Positions 35,211 through 44,577 of a stretch of 64,000 nt of DNA are shown here, one piece after another. Made by a program: the position numbers and the translations under genes. Source of the DNA: Devosia sp. 1566 (lineage in GTDB: Bacteria; Pseudomonadota; Alphaproteobacteria; Rhizobiales; Devosiaceae). Every line of letters starts with the position of its first letter. The first letter of the stretch is position 1. The notes beneath the pieces are model-generated. The model saw only the letters and a list, made by a program, of their open reading frames with translations. It was not told where the DNA came from and did not search any database. Where the stretch lies: positions 3,224,001 to 3,288,000 of the forward strand of contig NZ_CP034767.1 of assembly GCF_004005995.1 (NCBI RefSeq). The letters run 5' to 3'.

Positions 35211-36326
35211 TCAGATGACTTCAAGGTAATCGGCGGGCGCGAGTTCCGGGAACGGCGCCGTCGGCAGGGTCTGATACCAGAAGGCCACCGAGGCGATATC
35301 GTCTTGCAAGGGCAGGTAGCGCCGGTTCTTCTTCTCCGTCCGCCAGCCCAGCGCTTGAATGGTTACCCGCAAGTCCTGGTCGAACCGGATGGGATCGGGG
35401 ATGTGCCAGCGATACATGCCGAAGCGTAACTGGCTTTGGTAAACCCCGTCGGGCCGCAGCACCTGCGGCAGCCCCGCATAGGGCGTGGTGAACTCGCGAT
35501 AGGCGCTTTCCATGGTGTCATCCACCACACCGCCATCGAAGTTGTAGGCGCCGCAGAAATAATCCTCAGTGCCTGTGCCGCAGATGGTCGGAAACTCCTG
35601 GTCACCGTCCATGAAGAACTTGATCTCGCCCTCGCCCCACCAACCTGAATTGTTGGTGCCCCAGGCCATATAGGTACCGACATAGTGCCCCCTGCCCTGC
35701 ACGCCATCGAGGATCGTGTAGTCCTGCATGAACGGCAGCGGGTTGGTGCGGCGGAACTGAGCATGGAAATAGGCAGCGTCTGGCGGCACCTCGGTCAGGG
35801 CATAGTTGATCTGATAATAGATGATGCCGTGCTCTGCAGGATCGCGGTTCTCGATAGTGATCCGGGCGCGCTGGCGGAACGGCATCTGCCAATAGCAATT
35901 GAAGGCCCGGCCCGGATTGACGCAAACAGCCAGCGAGGTCACCTGCGCAAATCGGTTCCAACCCGAGCAGAAGAAGTCCCCGATCGGCGACTCCACTGAG
36001 GGATGCTCTTGGTCGTCCCAGTAGATCCGCAGGATCAGGTCCCGCCAGCGCAGATGGGCCGTGGTCAGCCAGATCTGCTGGATGGCACCCGGGCCTTCGA
36101 TGTCGGCGAGCACGCGGGTTTCACCCGGCTCGATGCGGATCGACGGCGAAACCTTCCAGCCCTGCCCCAGGCCGCGCGCGCAAACGGCACCCGTACCTTC
36201 GGTTGCCATCCCGCCCTTACCCTTGTCCCCGCTGAAGTTCTCCGGCGAGATCGAGCGGGTTTTGGCATCGGACAGCCGATACAAATTGCCGATATTAAGG
36301 TCCAGGCCGGAAAAAGGTGAGTTCAT
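35211..36326 (-). CDS. DUF2961 protein, glycoside hydrolase family 172
   Basis: A 371-residue protein from ATG 36326. It is recognisable by ENFSGDKGKGGMA near 30-45, DIEGPGAIQQIWLT, RIYWDDQEHPSVESPIGDFF and GTGTEDYFCGAYNFDGG, the core of DUF2961. This domain was reclassified as GH172, whose characterised members act on alpha-D-fructofuranosides or D-arabinofuranosides; the Glu in GTGTEDYF is a plausible catalytic residue. No signal peptide is seen, so it probably acts in the cytoplasm after import. It heads the operon with the ABC importer, under a divergent LacI regulator. The true substrate is inference. Confidence 0.88.
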   Translation of the reverse strand: MNSPFSGLDLNIGNLYRLSDAKTRSISPENFSGDKGKGGMATEGTGAVCARGLGQGWKVSPSIRIEPGETRVLADIEGPGAIQQIWLTTAHLRWRDLILRIYWDDQEHPSVESPIGDFFCSGWNRFAQVTSLAVCVNPGRAFNCYWQMPFRQRARITIENRDPAEHGIIYYQINYALTEVPPDAAYFHAQFRRTNPLPFMQDYTILDGVQGRGHYVGTYMAWGTNNSGWWGEGEIKFFMDGDQEFPTICGTGTEDYFCGAYNFDGGVVDDTMESAYREFTTPYAGLPQVLRPDGVYQSQLRFGMYRWHIPDPIRFDQDLRVTIQALGWRTEKKNRRYLPLQDDIASVAFWYQTLPTAPFPELAPADYLEVI

Positions 36327-36662
36327 TGTTCTTGCCGGGGTAAAAAGGCCAAAATGGGGGCGAGCATCGTCCCGCAGGCGGACGGCGCATGAGCCCGGAT
36401 CGAAGCTAAACGGCACGCACATTCTCGCCCCGCCGGGTTGGCCGGGCGGCTCAGCGTGTGCATGCAGGCGCGCCTAGGCGCTTTCTAATTGGCGCATTCA
36501 TGATTCTCCTCGCTAGCTGGGCACCGAACTGGCGTCGCTTTTGCCCTTTGCCGCCGGAGTTCTGGGCTCCGACACTCAGACCGTAGCATCAAAAAATCGT
36601 TTTGCAAATGCATTCACGGACCGATTTGCCAACGACGCTGCCGGGTGCTAGCGAATGGCTCC
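36327..36662. promoter_or_regulatory. Divergent promoter region with candidate LacI operator
   Basis: This gap separates the GH172/ABC operon (minus) from the LacI gene (plus). It contains TTTGCAAA (36601-36608) overlapping AATGCATT (36607-36614), two perfect 8-bp palindromes, next to AAATCGTTTT. Such AT-flanked palindromes suit a LacI-family operator close to the regulator's own start. Confidence 0.4.
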
Positions 36663-37667
36663 ATGACAACCATTTCCAAGGTAGCCGAACGAGCGGGCGT
36701 GTCTCGCACTACGGTTTCGCATGTGCTTAATCATGCGGACCGCGTGTCCCCGCATCTTCGCGAACGGGTGATGCAGGCGGTGGCCGAACTCAATTACCTC
36801 CCCAACCCGCAGGCACAAAGCCTGCGCACCGGCCGCACCAATATGGTGGCCATGGTGATCCCCGACATTCGCAACTCGTTTTATCCCGAACTGGTCAAGT
36901 CGGTGCAGACCGATCTGGAAGCGGTTGGTCTGGACACCTTGATCTTCAACACCGACGTACCGGGTGGCCACAGCCAGGAACACGTCTACGAATATCTCCG
37001 GCAGATCCGCAGCAAGCGGGTCGACGGGCTGATCATCGGTGATTTTGCGCTGCACGGCATGCACGACGCCTTGCTCAGCATCGACATTCCCACGGTGTTC
37101 ATCGGCAAGCTGCCCAATCGGGCGGTCGACAGCGTGCGCGTCGATGATGAAGGAGCCTGCTACGAAATGGGATGCTATCTCGCAAAGCGGGGGCACCGCA
37201 AAGTTGCGCAGATTACCGGACCCAGTTTCTTCGCTGAAGCCATGGATCGCGCACGTGGCTTGCGAAAGGGCCTTATCGACAACGGCGTTTCGCCCCAAGA
37301 TGTTTGGGAATGGGAAGGCACCTTCCTTTCGCCATCCGGCACAGAAGGTGTCGACTGGCTGCTTAGGAAACACAAGCAAGACATGCCCACTGCTCTATTC
37401 TTCGGCAACCACCTAATGGCGCTCGGCGGCATTGCTCGCCTTTTCGACCAGGGGGTACGCATCCCGCAAGATCTTTCAGTTGCCGTTTACGGCGATCAAC
37501 CCCAGATGAATTATATCCGGCCGCGACTTACGCGGGCGGGCGTGCAGCCCGCAGAACAGGCGCATGTCGCTACAAGGATGCTGCTCGAACGTCTTGACGG
37601 TTCTTACGTCGGCCCGGCCCGAAGCGAAGTTCTCATGGGCGGCCTCTATCCAATGGACAGCGCCTGA
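36663..37667 (+). CDS. LacI-family transcriptional regulator
   Basis: The product has 334 residues from ATG 36663; an in-frame TTG at 36645 would add six. The N-terminal helix-turn-helix TTISKVAERAGVSRTTVSHV is followed by the hinge helix LPNPQAQSLRTGRT and a periplasmic-binding-protein-like effector domain (NMVAMVIPDIRNSFYPELVK, VDGLIIGDFAL, LSVAVYGDQPQMNYI). Repressors of this family usually bind a sugar. It is divergent from the GH172/ABC operon, its presumed target. Confidence 0.93.
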   Translation: MTTISKVAERAGVSRTTVSHVLNHADRVSPHLRERVMQAVAELNYLPNPQAQSLRTGRTNMVAMVIPDIRNSFYPELVKSVQTDLEAVGLDTLIFNTDVPGGHSQEHVYEYLRQIRSKRVDGLIIGDFALHGMHDALLSIDIPTVFIGKLPNRAVDSVRVDDEGACYEMGCYLAKRGHRKVAQITGPSFFAEAMDRARGLRKGLIDNGVSPQDVWEWEGTFLSPSGTEGVDWLLRKHKQDMPTALFFGNHLMALGGIARLFDQGVRIPQDLSVAVYGDQPQMNYIRPRLTRAGVQPAEQAHVATRMLLERLDGSYVGPARSEVLMGGLYPMDSA

Positions 37668-37696
37668 TAACGACACCCAACTTCCACAATAAGGTC

Positions 37697-37975
37697 GTGA
37701 GCGGCCGATCAGCTATGCTTAGCGACATCTTGGAGCTTCAGCTGGCTTCCATGAATACGGATACGAGGTACAGCGCGGCAACGGATAATACGGCCGTCGC
37801 CAGGATTTCAGGTCCAGGACTCGCCGATATGGCCAGTATGAGCTCATCCGCGTTTCACCGCGGCTTCAAAGCAAGCACGGGCTTGTCGCCGCCGCAGTAT
37901 CGAAAGCACCTCAGCGTCGGCTCGCCTTGGCGAGGGAGCCGCTTGGGAATGGCGGCTGCGCATCGTATTCCATAG
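37697..37975 (+). pseudogene. AraC-family regulator fragment
   Basis: A 92-codon frame contains GLADMASMSSSAFHRGFKAS and [14 protein letters not shown], the first DNA-binding helix-turn-helix of an AraC regulator. The second motif is missing and the ligand domain in front is absent. It overlaps the 3' end of the broken DJ-1/PfpI gene on the other strand. Confidence 0.6.
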
Positions 37976-38512
37976 ACAACTGAATGAGCTGGGCGCGTTC
38001 GTCGCCGAATATTCTGGCCACCAGTGCGAGTGCGAAGTCGATCCCCGAAGTCACCCCTGCCCCGGTTACACGATTGCGATCGATAACTACGCGCTCCTGC
38101 ACCGGCACTGATCCCATCCATGCAAGCTGAGATAACTACATCCAGTGGCAAGTCGCCTGATAACCCTGCAGCAACCCGGCGGCCGCAAGAACGAGGGACC
38201 CTGTGCATACCGACGTCACGAACTTGGCCTGTTTTGCCTTTGACGAAGGAAGGTCAGCGACTCAGCGTCGTCCATCAAAGCCAGTTGCCCTGGCCCGCCC
38301 GGCACAAACAGAATGTCAGTAGGCGGTGCATCGTGGAAGGCGTGAGTGGCAAAGAGGCGAAGGCCGGAGGCGTCCACAATCGCCATGCGTTCCTTCCAAA
38401 CCAAGTCGATTGAAAGACCAGGTACGCGAGCGAAGACTTCAAATGGGCGGGTTAGGTCAAGCTGCGTCAGGCGTGGGTAGAGGAGCATGGTCACGTGGAT
38501 GAGCATCACCAT
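37911..38512 (-). pseudogene. DJ-1/PfpI-family protein, frameshifted
   Basis: The N-terminal part (MLLYPRLTQLDLTRPFEVFA, then [20 protein letters not shown]) stops after FLRQ. Another frame continues [20 protein letters not shown], holding the nucleophile elbow VCTG, to GYQATCHWM and a stop. A third piece gives [20 protein letters not shown] and [20 protein letters not shown]. This is an isonitrile hydratase-like (InhA/DJ-1) protein with two breaks. The 250 bases upstream to 38768 hold no further gene. Confidence 0.75.
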
Positions 38513-38768
38513 TCAAGTCGTGGAATTGCCCAAGCGAGCGGCACCGCAAGGTTGCGCTTCCCCATGGTGCCCCATCTCGTTCGCCAGTTACGCAACGAAC
38601 GCAGTATTCCAGAGCCTGTACGAACCGCAAGCTCGGCGGTTCCCGTCTGGGCTTATACATTTCAGGCGAAAGCGGTGGCTCCCTCGGTTGCGCACCACGT
38701 CCTAGCCGCCAATCCGCAATGCGCTTGTCAAAAGCAGACATCGTGATGGTGACGGTCGCGCGTTGTGG

Positions 38769-40214
38769 TCAGCAGCAGCCAGACTGATCGTGAAACCAGT
38801 GCTCGACTTCAGCTCCGATGGTAGGCCAAGCCGATCGGAGGCCATCAAATCGTTGCGTTTCGCTGCGGTAGCGGGCACGGAGTTCGTTATGCACGGCATC
38901 GAGGTCGACACCGATATTTCGGCCGGCCTTGACGATGGTACGGCCGGCGACAATCACTTCCATAATGTGATTTGCGTCAGCCCTCGCGAACAGCAGGTCG
39001 ATGGGGTCAACATCCATGATGCGGTCGCGGTCGAGCTGGTCGTAGTCGATGACAACAAGGTCAGCAGCAGCGCCGAGGGTGATCCGGCCCGTCCCAGGCG
39101 CACCCGTGGCATCTCGACCATGGGCGATGCTTTGCGCCAGAAATGCGGGGCGATGCCATGTCTGCTTGAAGCCAGTCCCGCCATGCAGTGCATTGGCAAG
39201 CCGGGTCTCGCGAACTATGTCGTCATCTTCGTCGAACGCCAAGCCATCCATGCCGACAGCTATCCGGCAGCCACGGGCATAGGCATCCGCAATTGGGCCG
39301 ATGCCGGAGCGCAGATGCATGTTGGAGCTTGAATTGGTGACAATGGTCGCTCGGGCTTCGGCAATCAGGTCAAGTTCGTCCGGTCGGGCATGAATGCAAT
39401 GGGCGAGCGCCAGCCGGGGAGAGAGGAGGCCGATCTCCTTTAGGTAGGTCACGATGCCCCGCGGAAAATTGCGGTCCGCCCATTCGCGCTGATAGACGGT
39501 CTCCAGAAGATGCATATGGACGCGGCGGCCCGTTTCGGCGGATCGCGCGGCAATCGCTTCGAGCAGGCCGGGCGAACACCACTGAACTGCTGCGGGGCCG
39601 AATTGCACGTCCACCATCGGCCCTTCGATGGCTTGGGCGATTGCCTCGGTGGTTTCGATCATGGCCGTGATCGATCCTGACGGCTGGCAATAGGTTTGCC
39701 TGACCAACGCTGCGGTCTCAGGGGATAGGCGGGCGAGAATATCGGCGTCATCGCCATAAACCAGCGGATTTCGGTCGCGCAGGGCGGGGGCGTAGGCGAT
39801 GCGCACACCGATATCGGCAGCGGCGCGCGCGACTTCGCGTGCTTCATCCACGGGGGATAATCGTCCGCAAGGCCGCGTATAATGGACCATGACCGAAGCG
39901 CAGCCAGATCGGGCGGCCCGCGCTAAGGGCGCAAGGGCCGCCAGATAGGCGTCGGGCGGCGTGGCGAGCATGGATCGAGGCAGCCACGTCTCAAGCGGCA
40001 TGAAGGCGGCACCAAAGGACGACATGGCCAAAGGCCGGGCGTGGTCGTGTCCATTGGCAAAGGCGGGCAGTACCAGCGTGCGGCCAGCGTCGGCCCGAGA
40101 CGCCTGGCCTGGTAGTAGTCCCGAGATGATCTCTCCATGCAATTCTATCGCAACATCGCTGTCGATCCCTTTGGCCGGATCGATAAAGGCGTAAGTGGCG
40201 TGAATCAGTGGCAT
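38769..40214 (-). CDS. Amidohydrolase (metal-dependent deaminase/hydrolase)
   Basis: The product has 481 residues from ATG 40214; an upstream in-frame start at 40259 would add 15. It is an amidohydrolase-superfamily TIM barrel: metal motif NGHDHARP near 58-65, VHMHLLETVYQREW, ALAHCIHARPDELDLIAEAR and the metal-site Asp in AVGMDGLAFDEDDD, then a C-terminal strand domain (ADLVVIDYDQLDRDRIMDVD). It resembles the TrzA/AtzA/guanine-deaminase-like group acting on amino groups of ring compounds. It is 69 bases downstream of the ABC binding protein and probably processes the imported substrate. Confidence 0.85.
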   Translation of the reverse strand: MPLIHATYAFIDPAKGIDSDVAIELHGEIISGLLPGQASRADAGRTLVLPAFANGHDHARPLAMSSFGAAFMPLETWLPRSMLATPPDAYLAALAPLARAARSGCASVMVHYTRPCGRLSPVDEAREVARAAADIGVRIAYAPALRDRNPLVYGDDADILARLSPETAALVRQTYCQPSGSITAMIETTEAIAQAIEGPMVDVQFGPAAVQWCSPGLLEAIAARSAETGRRVHMHLLETVYQREWADRNFPRGIVTYLKEIGLLSPRLALAHCIHARPDELDLIAEARATIVTNSSSNMHLRSGIGPIADAYARGCRIAVGMDGLAFDEDDDIVRETRLANALHGGTGFKQTWHRPAFLAQSIAHGRDATGAPGTGRITLGAAADLVVIDYDQLDRDRIMDVDPIDLLFARADANHIMEVIVAGRTIVKAGRNIGVDLDAVHNELRARYRSETQRFDGLRSAWPTIGAEVEHWFHDQSGCC

Positions 40215-40283
40215 GGCGGTCGCCCCGGATGCATCGGCGTCGATTGTCCCCGGAACCAACGATGGCTCCGGGGAAAGCGCACT

Positions 40284-41312
40284 TCACTGTGCTACATAGA
40301 CGAGTTCGCGATCTTCGCGCGGAGGGAGGAACTCACGCGAAAAAATCTGGCTCGCCTCTGGTGTGTTGGCAAGGCCATAGCCTTCAACGACGATCTCGAT
40401 CGAGCGCGCCAAACGTTCGTCATCGACGTCGCCGAGACCGATTTCCGCAGCTTCCTCGGAAGCCATGAGCTTTGCATAGGCAAAGTTCAGCCGCATACGC
40501 TCCACCTCTTCATTGACGAGGTTGTCGTAGTTCATGACGGCCTGCATGGCCGTGTCCTGATCCACGCCGATCTCGATGGATGCCCGGTTCACCGCGCGCA
40601 CCAGACCGGCGATCGCTTCGGGGTTTTCCTTGATAAGCTGCTGGGAAACCATCATGCCATTGGAATAAAGATCCATCCCGTAGTCACCGAACTGCCAGAA
40701 GTCGAAATCCTTTTCAGGGTCCTGACGGTTGTTGATCAGGTTGAAGTAGCTGGTGATATTAAAGACCAGGGCGCCGTCAATCTCGCCGCGGATCAGCATG
40801 GGTTCCTGCAGGTTGGGCGCCATGTTCGAAACGGCGATGGCGTCGACATCGAGATCGTTGGTGCGGGCAAAAACCGGCAGGAGGCGGGTCGTTGGTGTGC
40901 CCTGCGCGCCGCCAAGGGTGCGACCTTCGAAGTCCTTGATTGAGGTGATGCCGCTGCTCTTTTTGGTGACAATGGCGAAAGGCGGCTGGTTCCACATCAT
41001 GTAGACCATCACGGGAACTTCGTTCGGACGCTCCGCCGCGTTCTGGATGATGGCATTAATGTCACCAAAGCCGGCGTCGTAAGCACCACCCATGATGCGG
41101 GTCACCGTCGCGCCGGAGCCTTCACCCTTGTCGATTATGACATTAAGGCCTTCTTCCTCGAAGTACCCCTTGTCCTTGGCGACAAAGAAGGCGGCGTCCG
41201 AGCCCTGAGTGACCCAGCCGAGGGTAAAGCGGATATCGGTGAGCTCCTGCGCGAAGGCTGACGAGGTGGTCAGAGCGAGAAGGCCGAGGCCCGCAATCAG
41301 TAGACGTTTCAT
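40284..41312 (-). CDS. ABC transporter substrate-binding protein (NMT1/Thi5-like)
   Basis: A 342-residue protein with a signal peptide (MKRLLIAGLGLLALTTSSAF, cleavage after AFA). The mature part shows the NMT1/SsuA-type fold: DIRFTLGWVTQGSDAAFFVA, GYFEEEGLNVIIDKGEGSGA, GGAYDAGFGDINAII. Members bind pyrimidine or thiamin precursors, taurine, nitrate or aromatic nitrogen compounds. With two amidohydrolases nearby, a pyrimidine-like or amide substrate is a reasonable inference. Confidence 0.9.
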   Translation of the reverse strand: MKRLLIAGLGLLALTTSSAFAQELTDIRFTLGWVTQGSDAAFFVAKDKGYFEEEGLNVIIDKGEGSGATVTRIMGGAYDAGFGDINAIIQNAAERPNEVPVMVYMMWNQPPFAIVTKKSSGITSIKDFEGRTLGGAQGTPTTRLLPVFARTNDLDVDAIAVSNMAPNLQEPMLIRGEIDGALVFNITSYFNLINNRQDPEKDFDFWQFGDYGMDLYSNGMMVSQQLIKENPEAIAGLVRAVNRASIEIGVDQDTAMQAVMNYDNLVNEEVERMRLNFAYAKLMASEEAAEIGLGDVDDERLARSIEIVVEGYGLANTPEASQIFSREFLPPREDRELVYVAQ

Positions 41313-41348
41313 TCAAGTTCTCCATATGCGTGGGGCGATGTGAATGGA

Positions 41349-42119
41349 TCAGGTCGGAATGTCCCGCTTGCGGGTCGCCCAGCCGGTGACCCGACCCTCG
41401 ATCAGCGAGAAGATGGCGTAGAGCGCGACCCCGAGCGCCGCGAGAATGAACAGCCCGGAAAAGACGAGGGGCACGTCGAAATTTGATGAGGCTGTCATCA
41501 TGACATTGCCGATGCCGCGGTTGGAGGCGACGGTTTCGGACAGCACGGTGCCAACGAACGCGTAGGTGACGGCCACCTTCAGCGACGCGAAAAAGAACGG
41601 CATGGTACGGGGCAGCCCGACATTCCAGAGAATGTCGAGCTTGCTGGCGCCAAGGGCCTTGAGCACGTCTTCCTGTTCCGGCTCGGTCGTCGCCAGGCCA
41701 GTCGCGATGTTGACGACAATAGGGAAGAAACAGATCACGATGGCGGTGAGGATTGCCGGCACGGTGCCGGAGCCAAACCAGAGAACGAAAATCGGCACCA
41801 CGGCGACTTTGGGGATCGATGAAAAGCCGATAAGCAGCGGATAGGCCGTGTCATAGGCGGTGCGCGAAACCCCGACCGCCGCGCCGATCAGAACGCCGAT
41901 CGCGACCCCCAGTCCGAAGCCGATCAAGGTTGTGACCAGCGTCTGCACTATGTGCGGCCACAGCACATTCATGCGTGAGAACAAGGTGGCAAATACCTGC
42001 GAGGGTCGTGGCAGGATGAGGTCTGAAATGCCGAGCGCAAGGCAGAGCACTTCCCAAAGCACGAAGAACCCGACGATAACGGCGGCCGCGGCCAGCCGGC
42101 GGCGAAGAGTGTAGCTCAT
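41349..42119 (-). CDS. ABC transporter permease (TauC/SsuC-like)
   Basis: A 256-residue inner-membrane protein, first segment LAAAAVIVGFFVLWEVLCLA, with six segments in all. The EAA-type loop includes EDVLKALGASKLDILWNVGL, typical of nitrate/taurine/sulfonate-type permeases. Its start overlaps the ATPase stop by four bases. Confidence 0.92.
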   Translation of the reverse strand: MSYTLRRRLAAAAVIVGFFVLWEVLCLALGISDLILPRPSQVFATLFSRMNVLWPHIVQTLVTTLIGFGLGVAIGVLIGAAVGVSRTAYDTAYPLLIGFSSIPKVAVVPIFVLWFGSGTVPAILTAIVICFFPIVVNIATGLATTEPEQEDVLKALGASKLDILWNVGLPRTMPFFFASLKVAVTYAFVGTVLSETVASNRGIGNVMMTASSNFDVPLVFSGLFILAALGVALYAIFSLIEGRVTGWATRKRDIPT

Positions 42120-42994
42120 ATGCGGGACTCCTCGCTGGGGCGGGCACCGCCGCGCGCGTCGACGATGAGGCCGCGCAAGCGTTGGTTGAGATCTACAAAG
42201 CCTGACTCAAATGTCATCTCGATCGTGCGGGGCCGAGGGAAGGTGACAGCACTGTTGTCTAGAATGCGGCCTGGACGAGCACTCATGACGCAGATGCGCT
42301 CGGCAAGAAAACCGGCTTCCTTGAGGTCATGTGTAACCAGAAGCACCGTGGGGCGCAGTTTGATCCAAAGAGCCTGCAAGGTCCCCCAGAGTTCCTCCCG
42401 GGTGAACTGATCCAGGGCCCCGAAGGGTTCATCGAGCAGAAGCAGGCGCGGCTCGTGAACCAGCGCGCGGCACAGATTGGCCCGCTGCAGCATGCCTCCA
42501 GACAACTGCCAGGGAAAATGATTGGCGAAGCCCTTCAGCCCCACGTCATCAAGAAGCGCATGGACGCGATCACGATACTCCGTTCTCTTTTTGGCGTGAA
42601 ACTCGTGCCGGAACGGCCGCACGATCTTGAGCGGCATCATCACGTTCTTTTCGATGCTCAGCCATGGCAGCATGGTCGGGTTTTGAAAGGCCATGCCAAT
42701 TCGCAACGCCTTTGCGGCCACTTCGCGCCCGCCCACGATCACGGCGCCAGTGGTCGGATTGATCAGGCCAGCGGCAAGCTTGAGGATTGTCGACTTGCCA
42801 CATCCGGACGGGCCTACGAGGGCGAGGAATTCGCCATCAGCAATCTTGAGCGAGGTTTCCGACAGGGCCGGAACCTGGTTGTTGCCCCGGCCAAAGGTCA
42901 CCGTAGCCTGTGACAGTTCGACGGCGGGGATCACGCGCGATGTGGAAGCCGCCTCAGCGCTTGCCACCGGGGAAAGAGGAGATGTGGGTTGCAT
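42116..42994 (-). CDS. ABC transporter ATP-binding protein (TauB/SsuB-like)
   Basis: The product has 292 residues from ATG 42994; in-frame starts at 43003 and 43021 also exist and none has a strong ribosome-binding site. Walker A is GPSGCGKST, the Q-loop IGMAFQNPTMLPWLSIEKN, the signature LSGGMLQRANLCRAL, Walker B LLLLDEPFGALD, and the switch LLVTHDLKEA. It is the first gene of the importer operon. The start region overlaps an inverted repeat that may be the GntR operator. Confidence 0.92.
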   Translation of the reverse strand: MQPTSPLSPVASAEAASTSRVIPAVELSQATVTFGRGNNQVPALSETSLKIADGEFLALVGPSGCGKSTILKLAAGLINPTTGAVIVGGREVAAKALRIGMAFQNPTMLPWLSIEKNVMMPLKIVRPFRHEFHAKKRTEYRDRVHALLDDVGLKGFANHFPWQLSGGMLQRANLCRALVHEPRLLLLDEPFGALDQFTREELWGTLQALWIKLRPTVLLVTHDLKEAGFLAERICVMSARPGRILDNSAVTFPRPRTIEMTFESGFVDLNQRLRGLIVDARGGARPSEESRI

Positions 42995-43021
42995 ACTGAT
43001 CATAACTAGAACTGTATGCAA
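42989..43021. promoter_or_regulatory. Inverted repeat, candidate GntR operator
   Basis: TTGCATAC (42989-42996) and GTATGCAA (43014-43021) are perfect 8-bp arms 17 bases apart, at the start of the ABC operon and facing the GntR gene. Similar half-sites occur at about 43103 (TTATGCAAC) and 44543 (GTATGCGAC), near the GntR gene and the second amidohydrolase. Confidence 0.45.
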
Positions 43022-43262
43022 TCTCAGTGCCAGTTTGCTGAGCTGCCGAAAATCGCGGAAGTTTCGGCTTTAACACCGCTTTCTGCAGACCTGAGCCTGA
43101 TCAGTTATGCAACGCAGAGAAGATTCTGCACATCGTTTAGGCATAGGGTGGATTCAGAATGGGCGGCGGCAAGTCATCTGGTGGCGTTCCGACATTGCCT
43201 GCCGGTGCATCCGCCGCTATCACCGGCACACCACAAGGGCGGGAAGATTGTCCAGGAGCACC

Positions 43263-44012
43263 ATGCCAAGCAATGCGGACAGCGATAGCTCCAAGGGTGA
43301 AGACAAGGCCGGGGCCATCTGCCGAGCCATACGCCGTGCCATTGTCGAGCGCGCATTGTGCCCGGGTGATCGGCTGCCCGAGGATGCGCTGGGCGAGCGC
43401 TTTGGCGTCAGCCGGACCATTGCGCGTCATGCGCTCGGCCAACTGGGCGCGGAAGGCCTGGTCGATCTGCGTCGCAACCGGATCGCCGTGGTCGCGACAC
43501 CTTCAATGGAAGAAGCCCGTGACACATTCGAGGTCCGGATCGAGCTGGAGCGGCTAGTGGTTAAGGCGCTTGCCGGCCGGCTCCACAAGAACCAGGTCGC
43601 CCAGCTGCGCGATCACGTCAAAGCAGAGCAGGCAGCGAGTGGCGGCAGCCAAGCGGCTTCGATCCGCCTGGCGACCGAATTCCACGTCTTGCTGGCGGAG
43701 ATGACTGGCAACTCCATCCTCACCCGCTATGTGAACGAAGTTTCATACCGCTGCGCCTTGACGCTGTCAGCCTTTAGCCGTCCTCATTCGGCCGACTGCG
43801 CTGTTAATGAGCACAGTCAAATCATAGACGCACTCGTTGCCGGGACCACCGACAACGCCATGAAACTGATGAGTAGTCATCTTGAGGAAGTCGCCGAACG
43901 CGCGCTTTTGGTAGCGCCGGAGGCGCGTGCCCGCGATCTCATGGATATCCTTGCGCCTTATGCCGAACAGGTGGCGCGGCCGCCCGGGCGCCGGCCGGCA
44001 AGCAAGCGCTGA
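43263..44012 (+). CDS. GntR-family transcriptional regulator (FCD subfamily)
   Basis: The product has 249 residues from ATG 43263, with AGGAG four bases upstream; the frame is open upstream without a better start. The N-terminal winged helix is ICRAIRRAIVERALCPGDRL followed by ERFGVSRTIARHALGQLGAE. The all-helical FCD effector domain begins near residue 85 (EARDTFEVRIELERLVVKAL), with metal/ligand histidines in FHVLLAEMTGN and AVNEHSQIIDALVAG. It is divergent from the ABC operon and likely represses it. Confidence 0.92.
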   Translation: MPSNADSDSSKGEDKAGAICRAIRRAIVERALCPGDRLPEDALGERFGVSRTIARHALGQLGAEGLVDLRRNRIAVVATPSMEEARDTFEVRIELERLVVKALAGRLHKNQVAQLRDHVKAEQAASGGSQAASIRLATEFHVLLAEMTGNSILTRYVNEVSYRCALTLSAFSRPHSADCAVNEHSQIIDALVAGTTDNAMKLMSSHLEEVAERALLVAPEARARDLMDILAPYAEQVARPPGRRPASKR

Positions 44013-44030
44013 CCCGCACTATCTAGCTGA

Positions 44031-44462
44031 TTAGCGCCGTGAAATCGATGGATTGAGAATCCACTCGGCACTGTCGTTCCAGACATCCATCTTGACGATT
44101 TTGCCTTCCCGCACGACGAAGCGATCGACATAGCGATTATCCTTGAACGGCGTGCCATCAGGCCATTCACCATAAAGCGTTCCGATACTGTAGACGACTG
44201 TCTCGTCAGTTGAGCGAGCGACATCGAAGCGCTCCATGCTCTTTTTCACCCATTTGTATCGCGCAGCATTGAAGCCCGTCGGGCCCCGCGGGTGATCGTA
44301 GTCTCGGCCGCCCGTAAAGGTGACGACGAAATCGGGCCCCACGAATTCGGCTGCCGCATCGGGGTCTGGGATCATGGAGGCATCTAGATATTGCCGCACG
44401 ATCTCGGCGTCCTGGTCAACTAGACGAGCCAGGATGTCCTGTGAGGATAGGGTTGCAGCCAT
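44031..44462 (-). CDS. NTF2-like (SnoaL/DUF4440-type) protein
   Basis: The product has 143 residues from ATG 44462, with AGGA seven bases upstream; upstream in-frame codons are not protein-like. A helical start (EIVRQYLDASMIPDPDAAAE) leads to FVGPDFVVTFTGGRDYDHPR and a beta-rich C-terminus (VVYSIGTLYGEWPDG, RYVDRFVVREGKIVKMDVWN), the cone-shaped NTF2 fold. Members are small isomerases, hydrolases or binding proteins. It is convergent with the GntR gene and divergent from the next amidohydrolase, so it belongs to this locus, with unknown reaction. Confidence 0.75.
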   Translation of the reverse strand: MAATLSSQDILARLVDQDAEIVRQYLDASMIPDPDAAAEFVGPDFVVTFTGGRDYDHPRGPTGFNAARYKWVKKSMERFDVARSTDETVVYSIGTLYGEWPDGTPFKDNRYVDRFVVREGKIVKMDVWNDSAEWILNPSISRR

Positions 44463-44577
44463 CGATCTGTCCTTCCATAGAGCAGTGGCCTTGGCGCACT
44501 GGACCTTGCCAAAGTGAATGCAATAATGCTTCAGAAGTGTATGCGACTGACGCGCCGCTGCAAGGGAGTTCTTGCCT

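Noticed and set aside
43022..43262. TPP riboswitch upstream of the Thi5-like importer
   Set aside because: I looked for the conserved CUGAGA and ACCUGA-type elements and did not find them in this gap.
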